Source: Cinclus cinclus (Eukaryota > Chordata > Aves > Passeriformes > Cinclidae). From it: 64,000 nucleotides of DNA. Both the position numbers and the translations under genes were made by a program. This document shows positions 53,316-64,000 of this stretch, one piece after another. The first letter of the stretch is position 1; each line of letters opens with the position of its first letter. Under the pieces are notes generated by a model. That model searched no databases, had not been told where the DNA came from, and saw nothing but the letters and a program-made list of their open reading frames with translations. The stretch is from positions 25,625,620-25,689,619 of the forward strand of contig NC_085046.1 in assembly GCF_963662255.1 (NCBI RefSeq), read 5' to 3'.

Positions 53316-55888
53316 TTCCAGAACAGCGTGCAATCCTACAGATTAATCTTGTGTTGAGTGCATCTTGTCACAACTCCTGGATGTGACATCTCCTGCTGGT
53401 TTCTTCTATTTTTCATTTATACCGAATGGCTATAGTGAGGTGAAGAAACAAATCAGGAACTAATCCTTAGATGTGAAAAATTCTTTTAATCCATTTCGTC
53501 TGATATAATGACGTTCCTTACTAGAATCAAAGAAATATCTGCTTTACAGGTTTTCTCAGACAGCAGCTGAAACTGGATTCCTCAGAGGATGGAATGTGGT
53601 TTTATTGTAGAAATAATTAGGCTTAACCTGTTAATCAAATTTTTTCTTTCAGATTTCAGTCCTCAAATTTTTTTCTATGTCTAAATGAAAATAGTTTCTG
53701 GTTTTTTATACAGATGTTTTTATTTCATTATCATTTTTTTTCAAACTATAGCAAGTCAAACTGTGATGAAGCTGGTGTATCCTTAGGTTTGCATCATGTC
53801 TTTTGGATTCCATAGGCTAATTTACAACTGTTAAATAATAGGAATGATAAATATTTATTTGACTCAGTTTTAAGTGAATTTTCTCCTCTCACTTTTATTA
53901 TAATTTCAAATCTAATTCCATTATCATTATTAAGAGCAAGATCAGAAAACAGCTGTCTTAATTATAAATTCAAAAATTACTCTGAAAACTCAGTGGAAAC
54001 CAAAAATTTTAGGATATTTGGAAAAATCTCACCAAATTAAGTAAAAAAAATTTAAATAGGTGGAGGTTAATCCATTTGGCATAATGACCTATAAAATACT
54101 GTTTAAAAAGAAATACTATTGTATTTCTACACTACCCTGGACTCATTAAAAAATCCTCATTGATGCAATCTGAGGTTGTACATGTGGGATGCATTGAAAA
54201 TTATGTATATATCCCCTTGGTATATTTCCTAAAAATGGAAAAATTTCAATGTACCAGTAAGTGAATACATCCCAAACCCCCAACATTTCTTTTTTAAACT
54301 GGTAATCATGTAACAAAATATGGATTTTTGTCAGGCTTGACGAGACCTGTGTGTTGATTTAAGCACCTCAGGCAAATAAGATTCACACATAAGAATATAT
54401 TACTGCTAGAAGCTGTAACTTTATTAACTTAATTAACATAATGATAACTGGGGAGATGCAAAACAGCTATTTTACCCAATATCACTACCTAACAGGAGTG
54501 CTCCAGAGTGCTTTTACCTAGAATATATCAATCAAGTTAATAATAAAACAGCAATCTTCATTTACCTTCCTTGGCAGCTGACAGTCAAATCCTTTCCCCT
54601 TTTTCTTCTTCAGTCAGGGATCAAGGTGAAGTGTCTCAGTTTTGCTTAAAATTTTCCTATGTGCAGAGGAAGGTCAACCAACTAACTTGGAAAGCTTGAA
54701 AATATCTGAAATTTTGCCTTGAATCACCTTGGACATTGTAGTATGAGGTCATAGGTTTGAAATCGGCAGAAACTCCAAACCCCCATATGTTATAAAACAT
54801 TTGTCACTATAAACTCCTCTGAACCTCCAGTGTTCCTTGGGTGTGGGAAATATGAAAAAATTATCACTGCAGAAAATTATCTTTGAGATACAATAGAGGA
54901 TGAACTGTGCACAACATATCACTCTCTCAAATTCAGGAATAAAAGATTGACTATAACACAGAAATGCAGAAAGAACTAGAGACGAGACAGATTTGATTAG
55001 TGAAAGCTAAAACTTAGTGGCAATATTGAGTCCTTATAATGGTACTCTGGAAAAGCCAGGAATCAAGTAACAGAGCTTATAAAAATTATACTAGAAGTTG
55101 AGAAATTTTCAGTAGAAAATACTGAGGTACTGAAAGGGAACTACCCATATGAATGTACAGAATTTTTATTTTTCTTTAAATCAGGAAAGATTTCTCTTAT
55201 TCAGCACTTAATATCTGTCAAAACTAAAAAAAAAAAAAATGAAAAAAAGGAAAAAAATACCAAAAAACCCCCATCTTGTCATTGCAAACAGATAGCCAGG
55301 AACTGATAGTGTGAAAAATCCGACTTTATATTTTTGCCCTGACTTAATTGAAATGACTGTCTTGAATTTGCAGTTCTCATCTCTCGTGGGAGCTACTGCC
55401 TCTTCTTAACAGATGCTTTCTATTTTTTCCCATAAAACCCTTCAGAAGTCTCAGTTATAGCTTGAGGTAGACTTACCATAGGCTAAGAAAATAATTTCCT
55501 ACACAGTTCTTCAGTGCCCATGCTTTTAGTAATATTTGTCGGTGTGTTTTCCTTAAAAGCTAGCTAGTATTTGCAAAATTCTTGCATAGCAAGTCAAAAC
55601 CCCTAGAGTAATTTGAAATATTGTTGAATTTAAAAACAAATGTCACAGGCCTAAGAGAGTAAACATGTCCGGAAAATGTAAATGAGAATTTGGTGTTCCA
55701 TACACAGAAGATAAGGTTTTCTCTAGGAGAGTTTAAGGCATTCTCTTGAAATTGCCCATATTTTTGTCATCTTTGCCCGTGTCCACTGTAGCCATGTTCT
55801 CATCTAATATGTTTGTGCTGGGTCTGATGCTCATATGATCCTGCTGAAAAACCTAAACAAGGTCAGTTAAGAAAATCAAACCAGCAGT
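53316..55888. other. Intergenic, no gene seen
   Basis: AT-rich, with a poly-A stretch at about 55228-55258. No recognisable gene or mobile element. Confidence 0.65.
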
Positions 55889-55985
55889 GAAAAAACCCAA
55901 CAAAACAAACAAACAAGCAAAAAAAACCAAAACAAACTCCAAAAAACAAACAAACAAGAAAAAACCAAAAAAAAAAAAAACAATT
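55889..55985 (+). repeat. (AAAC)n/A-rich low-complexity tract
   Basis: AAAC, AAACC and A14 runs over almost 100 bases, ending 55 bases before the LTR at 56041. Confidence 0.9.
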
Positions 55986-56040
55986 TAGATGTAACTTTTT
56001 GTCTCCGTTCTTTAAATAAAAAGGTTTAAGAGGAAGTCAA

Positions 56041-57137
56041 TGTAGTTGGTATGTGTGACAATTTTTTGGTAGCAGGGGGAGCTATAGGGCTGGCTTCTGT
56101 GAGAAGCTGCCAGAAGCTTCTCTAATCTCCAATGGAGAGAAAGGCATCCAGATCTAAGATGAACCCACTGCTGCCCAAGGCTGAGCCCATCAGCGATGGT
56201 GGTGGCACCTCTGGGATTATGCAATTGAGAAGGGGAAGAAAGGTGCTGCTCAACAGCAACTGCAGACAGGTAAGAGAGGACTGAGAATACTGAGAGAAAT
56301 GGCTCTGCAGACAGCAAGATCGGTGAAGAAGGGGTGGGCATTGCTGCTTCAAGTGCCAGATCAGAGATTTTCCCAAAGCCCTTGGAAAAGAAGATGTGGA
56401 CGGAGGCTGTCCCCCTGCAGCCCAGGAAGATGCACAGTACAGCAGAAATCAACCTGGTGCAGGACTCTGTGCCAGAGCAGGGATGTGCATCCCAAGAAGC
56501 CTGTGACCCCATGGGAAGCCTGGACTGTGCAAGCTCCTGGCAGGACCAGTGGAGCCACAGAGTCAGAGGAGATGATGCTGGAGCAGATTTGCTGGCAGGA
56601 ATTGTGACTCTGTGGTCATAATACATTGCTTCCACTGCAGCAGTGAATGAAGAACTGAAGCCTCTTGGAAGAACTCATATGGGAGAAGTTCATGTAGAGC
56701 TGTCTCCCATGGGAGAAACCTCACACTGGAGCAGAGGAGTGTGAGTAGTCCTACCCTGAGGAGGCAGCAGCAGAAGCAACAGTATGGGGTGAACTGACTG
56801 CAGGCCCCATTTCTGAATCTCTGTCCCACTGGGGGGAAGGAGGCAGAGAAAATTTGGAGTGGAGTTGAGCCCAGGAAGAAGGGAAGAGTAGAAGAAAGGT
56901 GTTTTAAGATTTAGATTTTGTTTTCTCACTAATTTATTCTGATTTTGATGCATAAAATAAATATCTAATTTCTTGAAGTCAAGTCAGTTTTGCCCGTGAT
57001 GGTAACTGCTGAGTTACTCATCTTGTCCTTATTTTGATCTATGGAGGCTTTCCTTGTATTTTCTCTCCACTGCGCAGTTGAGGAGTGGTAGAAGAGCTTT
57101 GTGGGCACCAATATCCAGCCTGGGTCAAGCTGTTACA
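56041..57137 (+). mobile_element. Complete solo LTR of avian endogenous retrovirus, family A, about 1.1 kb
   Basis: Begins TGTAGTTGGTATGTGTGACA and ends TGGGTCAAGCTGTTACA, giving TG...CA ends. Interior landmarks: AGAAGCTGCCAGAAGCTTCT near 56102, CCCAAGGCTGAGCCCATCAG near 56175, GAGAAGTTCATGTAGAGCTG near 56683, GAAACCTCACACTGGAGCAG near 56715 and AATAAA at 56956-56961. A downstream stretch with TTTTGCCCGTGATGGTAACT lies near 56988. All match a widespread neoavian LTR. It is GC-richer than its surroundings. No proviral interior is present. No clear target-site duplication is visible (GTCAA before, ATAAT after). The 207-codon antisense open frame inside it is accidental. Confidence 0.85.
56956..56961 (+). 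promoter_or_regulatory. LTR-encoded poly(A) signal AATAAA
   Basis: Canonical AATAAA in the expected late position of the plus-oriented LTR, followed by a T-rich stretch. Confidence 0.5.
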
Positions 57138-58229
57138 ATAATACATTGGAATAATATTGACAACCTACACATTATGGTAATGGATTATCTCCAAGATTCG
57201 CTGTGCTAGTTTAAGATAATTTTGCCTTCTAAAATAAGAGTCAGTTTCTTGAGCTATTTGCTTTGTCTTCTGCTGTCTTGTTCTGCATTTAGTATAATTT
57301 ACTGCACTTGCTCTATGACTGAAATTAATAATTTAATTCACATAAGCTCTTGGATTTGTTCAGCCTTTTATGCCTTGCCATGAGTTGCGGACAATATAAG
57401 CTTAGAAGTATAAGGTCAAAAGTGCACATTTCCATAAATAATAAATTCTTTGATCATTTAAAGAAGAAATTTTCTTACTATAAGTTTTTATCATGGTTTT
57501 TAATGTCATTTTTGGCACTCATCGCCTTAGACGTTATGATTTACATCAATCAAAAATACCACTGCCTTCAGATGCCACATTGTCTCAGTGTATAAAATGC
57601 AGTTACATTTTCATTGAGTGCAACTACCTGCATCTTTAAAATTAATACCATGAAAGAAAACTATTATTAAAAATATTGAAATTAATCCAGCTAAAGAATA
57701 TGGCTATTCTTAACTTTTGGACACTGCACAAATTATATTCTAGAGAGCTCAAACTTTCATTTCTTTATTTGTGAGTTTACTTCCTCAATGTTCTTTTGTT
57801 TTGAAAACACTTGTTGGAAGATGTAACTGTGATTCATGACTCTTAATTTAAATTCAGATAATTTGCAGTTCCTTTGGAAGAAATTTATTCCATATGTGGA
57901 TTATAACACTATTCTGTAAATAATTTTGCAAATTGTAAACTGAAGGATGGGAAGCTTCCTGGAAGTTTTAGTAGAGGTATGTGATGTCAGTAAGTCAGTT
58001 CTGATAACCAACAATAAGCAAATGTCAGTCACAGATGCTGCACTCTATGACCAAGATGAACAACATAAAATTAGAGCTCTCTTTCTAGGAAGTCTAAAAG
58101 TCTTCTCTGTATAAGGAAACAAATTAAAAAAAAATACTCTGGCTCGATTTTCAGCATCTCAAATGGCATGTTTTAAAATTACCCGAAGAAGTTAGAAGTA
58201 TTTCTGAAAACTTAGCACTCATTTTCTAG
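57138..58229. other. Intergenic, no gene seen
   Basis: AT-rich. An 81-codon chance open frame at 57350-57595. Nothing recognisable. Confidence 0.65.
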
Positions 58230-58302
58230 GATGGCCCTTCTTGAGCAGGGAGGTTGGACTAGATGACCCCCTTTCAATGTGACCCATTCTGCCATTCTGC
58301 TA
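58230..58302 (+). repeat. CR1 LINE extreme 3' end
   Basis: CTTGAGCAGGGAGGTTGGAC, TAGATGACCCCC and the CATTCTGCCATTCTG tail are the last about 70 bases of a CR1 copy on the plus strand. The rest is absent (severe 5' truncation). Confidence 0.88.
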
Positions 58303-59254
58303 AATACTTCAGTTGCTTACAAAATATCCTAATACCCTGGTGAGAAGGAAGGAGTGGACATTCTACGAATTCTATGTTCCATAATGATTCAAAATTAACA
58401 ATTGCTACATGACATTAGAAGCTGGCTACTTTAGAGAGTGTACTAAGTATACTTATTAGGAAATCATACTTACTGTGGATGTTAGCTTTAAAAAAAACAA
58501 CAAATGATATTAATTCTTATGAACATATTGCTCTGTATTAAAAATACGAAGCATTACAGGAAAAAAAACACAGGTAGAAAAAAAAGAGGTACCTTCAGTA
58601 GACGTTTGTAAGACATTCTGTGAGTAGAAGAAGATGCATAATTTACTGCAGCCTTAGGGAAGCTATAAATTATATTCAGACAAATCACTATTTGTTCTGT
58701 TATTGTAGTGAAAAATTCTTCTAGCAACTACTGTGCCTTAGTGTATCTGTTAGTTGATATACAGAACATCCTTCTTAAAGGAATGTATACAAATAGATTA
58801 CAAAGATCTTTATCTTTTCTGGCAAAGCCCATAGGGTAAAATGCTTAATTTTCAGTTGAAAGTAAAAAGAAATCTTTTAGTTGCTCTAGGCTATTTGGAT
58901 TAAACAGTAGAAAAGAAAGATGCAACATGTGTAAGGAGAAAGTAAGGGCAAGAAAATTGCTAAGACATCAAAAGAAGAGAAAACATAAACCAACAAATTC
59001 TTAGGGGAGAATTAAAATACAAAATGCAAAATAAAAATAAAAGAATAATATGGCTCTATAATATTAACTATTTGAATAATTGAATAGAAAAATAAGATAA
59101 AAAACCCAGCAGCTAGACATACTCTATATTCTAGAAAAAAATAAATTGATATGATGAAGATATGAATGTGTGTGTTTGTTATAAGTCACCTGATTGGAAT
59201 GGAAAATTCCTACATCAACCCTTGAAGTGTTAAAATGCAGAAGCTACTATATTC

Positions 59255-59450
59255 ATGAGGGACTTAACAATAACCATTTTGAAACCCATTAGGTAATGAA
59301 GACAGTAAAACATGAAAGTAGTTCCAAGAATACTGGGAAGACAGCTTTATGATCCAGAAAGTAGAAAATGGAACCAGAGGAGAAACTGTCCTGGATCTAC
59401 TTCTTCAATAGGGAGGAACTAATTGAGAACGTGAGTATAATACAGAGCAA
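59255..59450 (+). repeat. Old CR1 fragment from the endonuclease part of ORF2
   Basis: GAGGGACTTAACAATAACC near 59257, AATACTGGGAAGACAGC near 59328, GAACCAGAGGAGAAACTGTC near 59370 and AATAGGGAGGAACTAATTGA near 59407 follow the order of the CR1 endonuclease region. In the frame starting at 59368 only the residues NREELIENV read as CR1; the preceding LDLLL-type residues are in another frame, so the copy is frameshifted and dead. Confidence 0.6.
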
Positions 59451-59859
59451 CTTGCATTACTCACCATATGTATCTGATTGTAAGGAAGTAAACCCTTCTG
59501 AAAGAAGAAACCAAGGAAATATGGCAGAGCGGAGAAAGAATGTGAGACAGACTAGAAAAAGTCTTTGCAAAACTGTTAACCCTGCCTTGCAGTCCTGCAA
59601 AAAACAAAGTGTACAGTCCTCTAGGAACATGCAAAGAGTTGTGCTGCACAGCGGTGATGCTTGGCACATCACTGATGAACCCATACTAGAGGTCACCAAT
59701 TATGTACTGAGTAGTTTCTCTCCTGAGCTGTTTTTCTCTTGCAGTTTGCAGGATCCTGTCACTGTGGTAAAGGAAGTTGTCAGTGAGTTACGTGGGAGAA
59801 AACTAGTCCCAGTAGAATGGAACACAATGCAAACTAATTTATCCAATTTTGTAATTTAA
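59368..59859 (+). other. 163-codon open frame of unknown status, partly CR1-derived
   Basis: Longest open frame outside NXPH1 and the LTRs. Its first about 22 residues come from the decayed CR1 endonuclease fragment. The remaining about 140 residues (basic centre around residues 45-85, more hydrophobic near 110-125) resemble no family I know. There is no signal peptide or repeat, and no promoter is evident. A good splice-acceptor-like tract (TTTTTCTCTTGCAG) ends near 59744 inside it, which argues against one continuous coding exon. Most likely a chance frame; a lineage-specific transcript cannot be excluded. Confidence 0.15.
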
Positions 59860-60234
59860 GATAATTAGTTTTAAAGTTATGTCAAATATAAATCTATGCT
59901 ACATAGACTGAAACATAGAAATGTTTTATGCTGTTGCTTGACCCTCAGGAAGTTGCGGATGGGAACAGAATGACAGAAGAGAAGATTCTGGAGCATTCAA
60001 GATCCTTTGGGCAGTGTCTTATCCAAGAAGCTCTCTACCCCTGTTTCCAGTCTTCATTGGCTATTTAACTGACTAGTCTTTATTCTTCCTGGTGTGTTTT
60101 CTTCTACACAAAACTCAGTAGAGTTAAACTGAACAAAAAATACTAGGGCCAGTTTATAACCTTTCAGTACCAATAATTACCACTGAGTTCATGCTCACCT
60201 AACTCACTTTCTGCAAACTGCTCCAGGACCTTTA
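59860..60234. other. Intergenic, no gene seen
   Basis: Unassigned sequence between two CR1 fragments. Confidence 0.6.
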
Positions 60235-60445
60235 AGCAGAGTTTCTTCCCAGCCAAGATCATTACAAGGTGACCTCCCTTCCAATGTGTGGGCCTCAGCA
60301 TTTGTCCTTGCTGAATTTCATCAGGCTCCGGTGGCCCATTCCTCCAGACTCTACAGGTCCCTCTGGGTGGCAGCTCTGCTCTTGAGCCTGGTGACTATCT
60401 TCTCCAATTTGGCATCATCCGCAAACTTGACACAACTTTTCATCT
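60235..60445 (-). repeat. CR1 LINE internal fragment, minus orientation
   Basis: The plus strand contains CTTGCTGAATTTCATCAGGC near 60307, GGCCCATTCCTCCAGACTCT near 60332, ACAGGTCCCTCTGGGTGGCA near 60353 and GGCATCATCCGCAAACTTGA near 60411. This is the reverse complement of CR1 ORF2, a segment just 5' (in element orientation) of where the 52.4-53.3 kb copy ends. Both ends are truncated. Confidence 0.85.
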
Positions 60446-63400
60446 TCCTCCAATATTCTTTCTTTTGAGTAAATTCTGTCTCTTTACACAACTTTGTGTG
60501 AGGTGCTTGTCTGAGGTCTATTTAGCAGGCCACCTTTTTAGACACCTCAGAGCTTTCCTTATAAAACACAGTTGTGCTGTGTTTCAGTTCTTACCCCAGG
60601 TCACGTCAGACACTTCCAGACTGGACTGAACTGAAGAAAGAATGCATATTCGCATGAAATTAATACAGTGAAATATTAAGAACACCTATCGTTTACTACA
60701 ACTTTGCAATGGAAACCTCATGTAAATTCTATAATAGTTTCTTGTTTTAAGTAATCTTGAACAATTTACTGAACATTAAAGCTGTACTGCCACCTTATTT
60801 AAAAGATGTAAACCCATGATATTTTAACCTTGTCAAGAGTTTGACCTCATTATTCAGCTGGTTTGGCCAGCTAATTTGGAAAAGCAAATCTGACCAGAAA
60901 AAAAGTGAGAAAAATCAGTCATTTTTCACTTTTTGCCTCAAGCATATAGCTATGAATGATTCATGACATTTCTTGCTCTATGACAGATTCATTATTAAAA
61001 GTTTATTTAATTATCAATACTGTGCTCTGCTCTATTAAGAAAATCATATTTTATATTGACTATTACTTGTGAATGAAGCTATCAGTGTCATTCAATCCAC
61101 TTGGAATCCTGAACATCTGTTTCATTAAGATGATAGTGTTTGCTATTGACAAGTTTAATGCAGTATATTTTACAAGGGCATATTGGCAGTTTCTCTGTAT
61201 GTTAAGAGAACTCTGCGGTGTAAGCTAGGATACATGATAGTGTATCCTGTTATGTTTGGGGTATATTTGAGGCTCAAATCCTGAGAGATACCACACTGCA
61301 GTGCCCACTTGAGTAGTGACAATTCCATTTATTTCATTGTTATTTTCATTGCAAATGTGTGTCAAGAAACATAATGATCTCAGCATGCAAATTATATGAG
61401 GATGTACAAAATAAAGGGATTTGTAATCCACTGTTAATGTCAGTTGCTTTGAGTTTGCCTAAGTACATTAAAAACATGATATTATGGATATTTTGCAAAC
61501 ACTAACATTAGCATATATTAATGCATGCTTTTTTTTTTATTCATTCCATTTCAGATTAATATCCATTACCATTATCAGTATTTTATCTCTTTTATGCTGG
61601 AAATTGAATTCTGCATTAGAGAAGGTGGATAATGTTTAATAGGAAGATGAGAATATTCTGAAATAGAAAAGGTTTTGGGTTTTTTTTTTCTATTTAAGAT
61701 TGTTTTCATGCTCAAATTATATTTTCTGCTAATTTTCACTATTTGCAATAGTGTTTGTCTTGGAAAATACCAGGGTGAATATTTGGCTTTTTCTAAACAG
61801 AAGTTCTATATTTAATTCAGAAGATTTCTTTAAATGCATATGGTACAATTACAAAATAATGTGTTTATATATTTATTTAAAATATCTAACACAAGAAAAT
61901 CAATGATCTTGTTTGCTTATGTCAGTGGATTAGGTATTACTTTGCTTTCAGTTGTCAAAGTACTCTATATGATGAAGAATCAATATTCTGTTTCCATGTC
62001 AAACCAAATCAAGTATTTTGCAATTAAGCATTATTCTATCTCAAAGTTTACACATAAGTGTGAATTAACAGGTGCTGTCACAAAGCAGATGCCCTTTAAC
62101 AGGTAAGAAATTGCTTGAGAGAAAGTATTTGTGATATTTTGAAATGTTTCCGTGTTTCATGTATTCTGAGGTTTTGAGGGTTTTGATCTGGGGTTTTCTC
62201 TGTGTGTGTATATATATGTGTTTCTTTTTAAATATATTGTTTAAATGTGTTGTTTAAATGTGTTGTACTGACTTTGAGAAAACCCTAACCCACTCTTGGA
62301 ATACGGACCAAATTAAAGACAGGAAAATGCAAGGATTTATATTTAGTTATTTAATTAATTTCTCTGACTAGTCCATGAAGCATTTGTCAAGGAACTGTCA
62401 GAAACACAAGGTTTTATTTTTCCTGCATAAGTAAGACTTACAATGAATCAAGTGACTGTCTTTAGAGTATAAAGCAGTGCTTACAAATAATGATCTATTA
62501 ATATAGATCAGCTAGAAACACATAGAACTTGCTGTCTTGATCAGTAAAACCTTACTCAGTAAAAATCATGGAAGTCTTTATAAGACTCTTTCTTCCCTGA
62601 ACTTCCATCTTCCTCCCACGGGGTCTATTGAAGAAAGTGAAAATCACTAGAAGATATATTTTTTTTTCCATTGGAATCTTCAAAAATCTCAATTTTAAGA
62701 TACTTGCCTAGACTCAGTGGATGAAACAAGTTTTCCCCTGATGACTATTTACTACATGCATGACCAGAGATGATGAGAAAAAATTCCCTTGGTGAGGAAC
62801 TACTTTGTGCAACTGTTGTTGTGTGGGAGATAAGTTCAAAAATGTGCATAAAGATTCCTTGGATCTAAATATCATAGTAAATAAAAATTAGATATTTAAG
62901 GCACAATAACAAATAGAATAAAAAATGGAAAAATAAGATTTGGGAACTTTATTCCAGGTCTTCTGTAAAATAAATTATTGCTGTGGTTCATGTCATGGCA
63001 TTCAGACAGTGACTTTTTACTGACCAGTCTAGCATCTTCCAACAAAAACTTTCAATAAATTCTCATGATAGCTAGCATTAAAATTATAGTTTGGTATCTC
63101 CCTCCAGACAAACTTCAGTGAATACAAGTGTTTGTGTGCATGTAGTGAAAAAAGATTCTGAATTACTACATATTTTCATAGAAATTTGAGATCAAGTAAT
63201 TAAGAACTTTATCATAAAGCACAAACCATCACACTCTAGGCAGCAACTCTAATGTATTTTTTCCCAGTTTCTAAATGCTTTAATATCATGTACAAATTTA
63301 AAGCAGAAAGCAGACACACTACAGATACTACAAACTCTGTAGTTCTGGTTTGCACATCATATAGCATAAACTAATCTATATGAAAATCATTGAATGATAG

Positions 63401-64000
63401 CAGCTGGTACTGGAACACTATATTATAAAATACCTTTCTTAATTTCTCCCTCTAATACAGAAAATTCTGTTAATTTGAACATTCTGAGGTTGCTAATTCG
63501 CCACAAGATCCAAACATCCACCAAGATAATATAATGTACAACTAGACCTTATCAGTGCAACAGCTGACAAAGCTGTCCATTGGAGCCATCATCTCCTCCT
63601 CCACTAGCCCAAAGGGAACATCAAAATTCATAAGTATCCTTCCAATGGAACTTCTGTGCCCAATGCTACACTGAAACTATGCAGGTGAACCAAAGCAATC
63701 ACTTTGTGTCAAAACAGATTTGCTTGGTCAGCTAAGACTGGGAGAAAATTTTCAACAAAATGGCTATTTCCTGATCTCTTAGTTCTGGTGCTCATCAGAG
63801 AAGTACAAAAAAGCTGAAGGTAAATCTTTCAATTAAAATTAGAACTCTGACTTAGGTTTATGTACTTAATTGTGATTCTGCTTTTCAGACATATTAGAGT
63901 TTCTATTCTTTCCTGGTTCATGATTCATTATTTTAAACTAGTTAACTAGCTTGTCCTTGCAGATGACTAAATATAATTGTTTTGCTTAAATTTGTTGTTT
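60446..64000. other. Intergenic, no gene seen
   Basis: AT-rich. TA/TG simple repeat at 62199-62220 and a 13-bp tandem duplication (TTGTTTAAATGTG) near 62238-62263. No gene or assignable mobile element. Confidence 0.65.
62238..62263 (+). repeat. 13-bp tandem duplication
   Basis: TTGTTTAAATGTG is repeated back to back. It follows a TGTGTATATATATG tract. Confidence 0.8.

Noticed and set aside
56012..56635. 207-codon minus-strand open frame as a gene
   Set aside because: It lies antisense across a plus-oriented LTR (56041-57137) and arises from its GC-rich composition. No protein similarity is recognised.
62283..62295. Interstitial telomeric repeat (CCCTAACCC)
   Set aside because: Only about one and a half units, expected by chance.

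Overview
The window is AT-rich vertebrate chromosomal DNA, almost certainly from a bird. The evidence is a single recognisable vertebrate exon, many 5'-truncated CR1 LINE copies ending in the avian ATTCTATG-type tail, and several solo long terminal repeats (LTRs) of families typical of neoavian genomes. There are no operons, bacterial features, tRNA, rRNA or CRISPR arrays. CR1 and LTR assignments rest on my recall of family consensus sequences, not on an alignment.

Layout. Bases 1-11605 are the 3' end of a long intron of NXPH1 (neurexophilin-1, + strand). It carries an ancient CR1 copy (about 5380-5880) and a solo LTR on the minus strand (7901-8470). The terminal coding exon of NXPH1 is 11606-12367: 253 codons, with the usual first 18 residues encoded upstream of the window. 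A probable 3' UTR runs to about 13.56 kb. The rest, about 50 kb, holds no recognisable gene and fits the gene desert known downstream of NXPH1 in vertebrates. It is punctuated by CR1 fragments (22030-22150, 26245-26930, 26985-27275, 31240-31786, 34492-34830, 52431-53315, 58230-58302, 59255-59450, 60235-60445). It also has LTR pieces of at least two families: family A at 38262-38459, 45862-46390 and 56041-57137, and family B at 7901-8470, 30399-31190 and 47132-47719. Simple repeats are scattered throughout.

Function. The only supported protein is NXPH1, a secreted, N-glycosylated, proteolytically processed ligand of alpha-neurexins. The desert may hold long-range regulatory elements, but this cannot be shown from one sequence. 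A few candidates are listed: a perfect TAATTA inverted repeat at 15.17 kb, a well-preserved ancient CR1 piece at 22.0 kb, and a homeobox-motif-rich stretch near 36.8 kb. No retroviral coding region survives with any of the LTRs. I found no sign of a novel multi-gene system.
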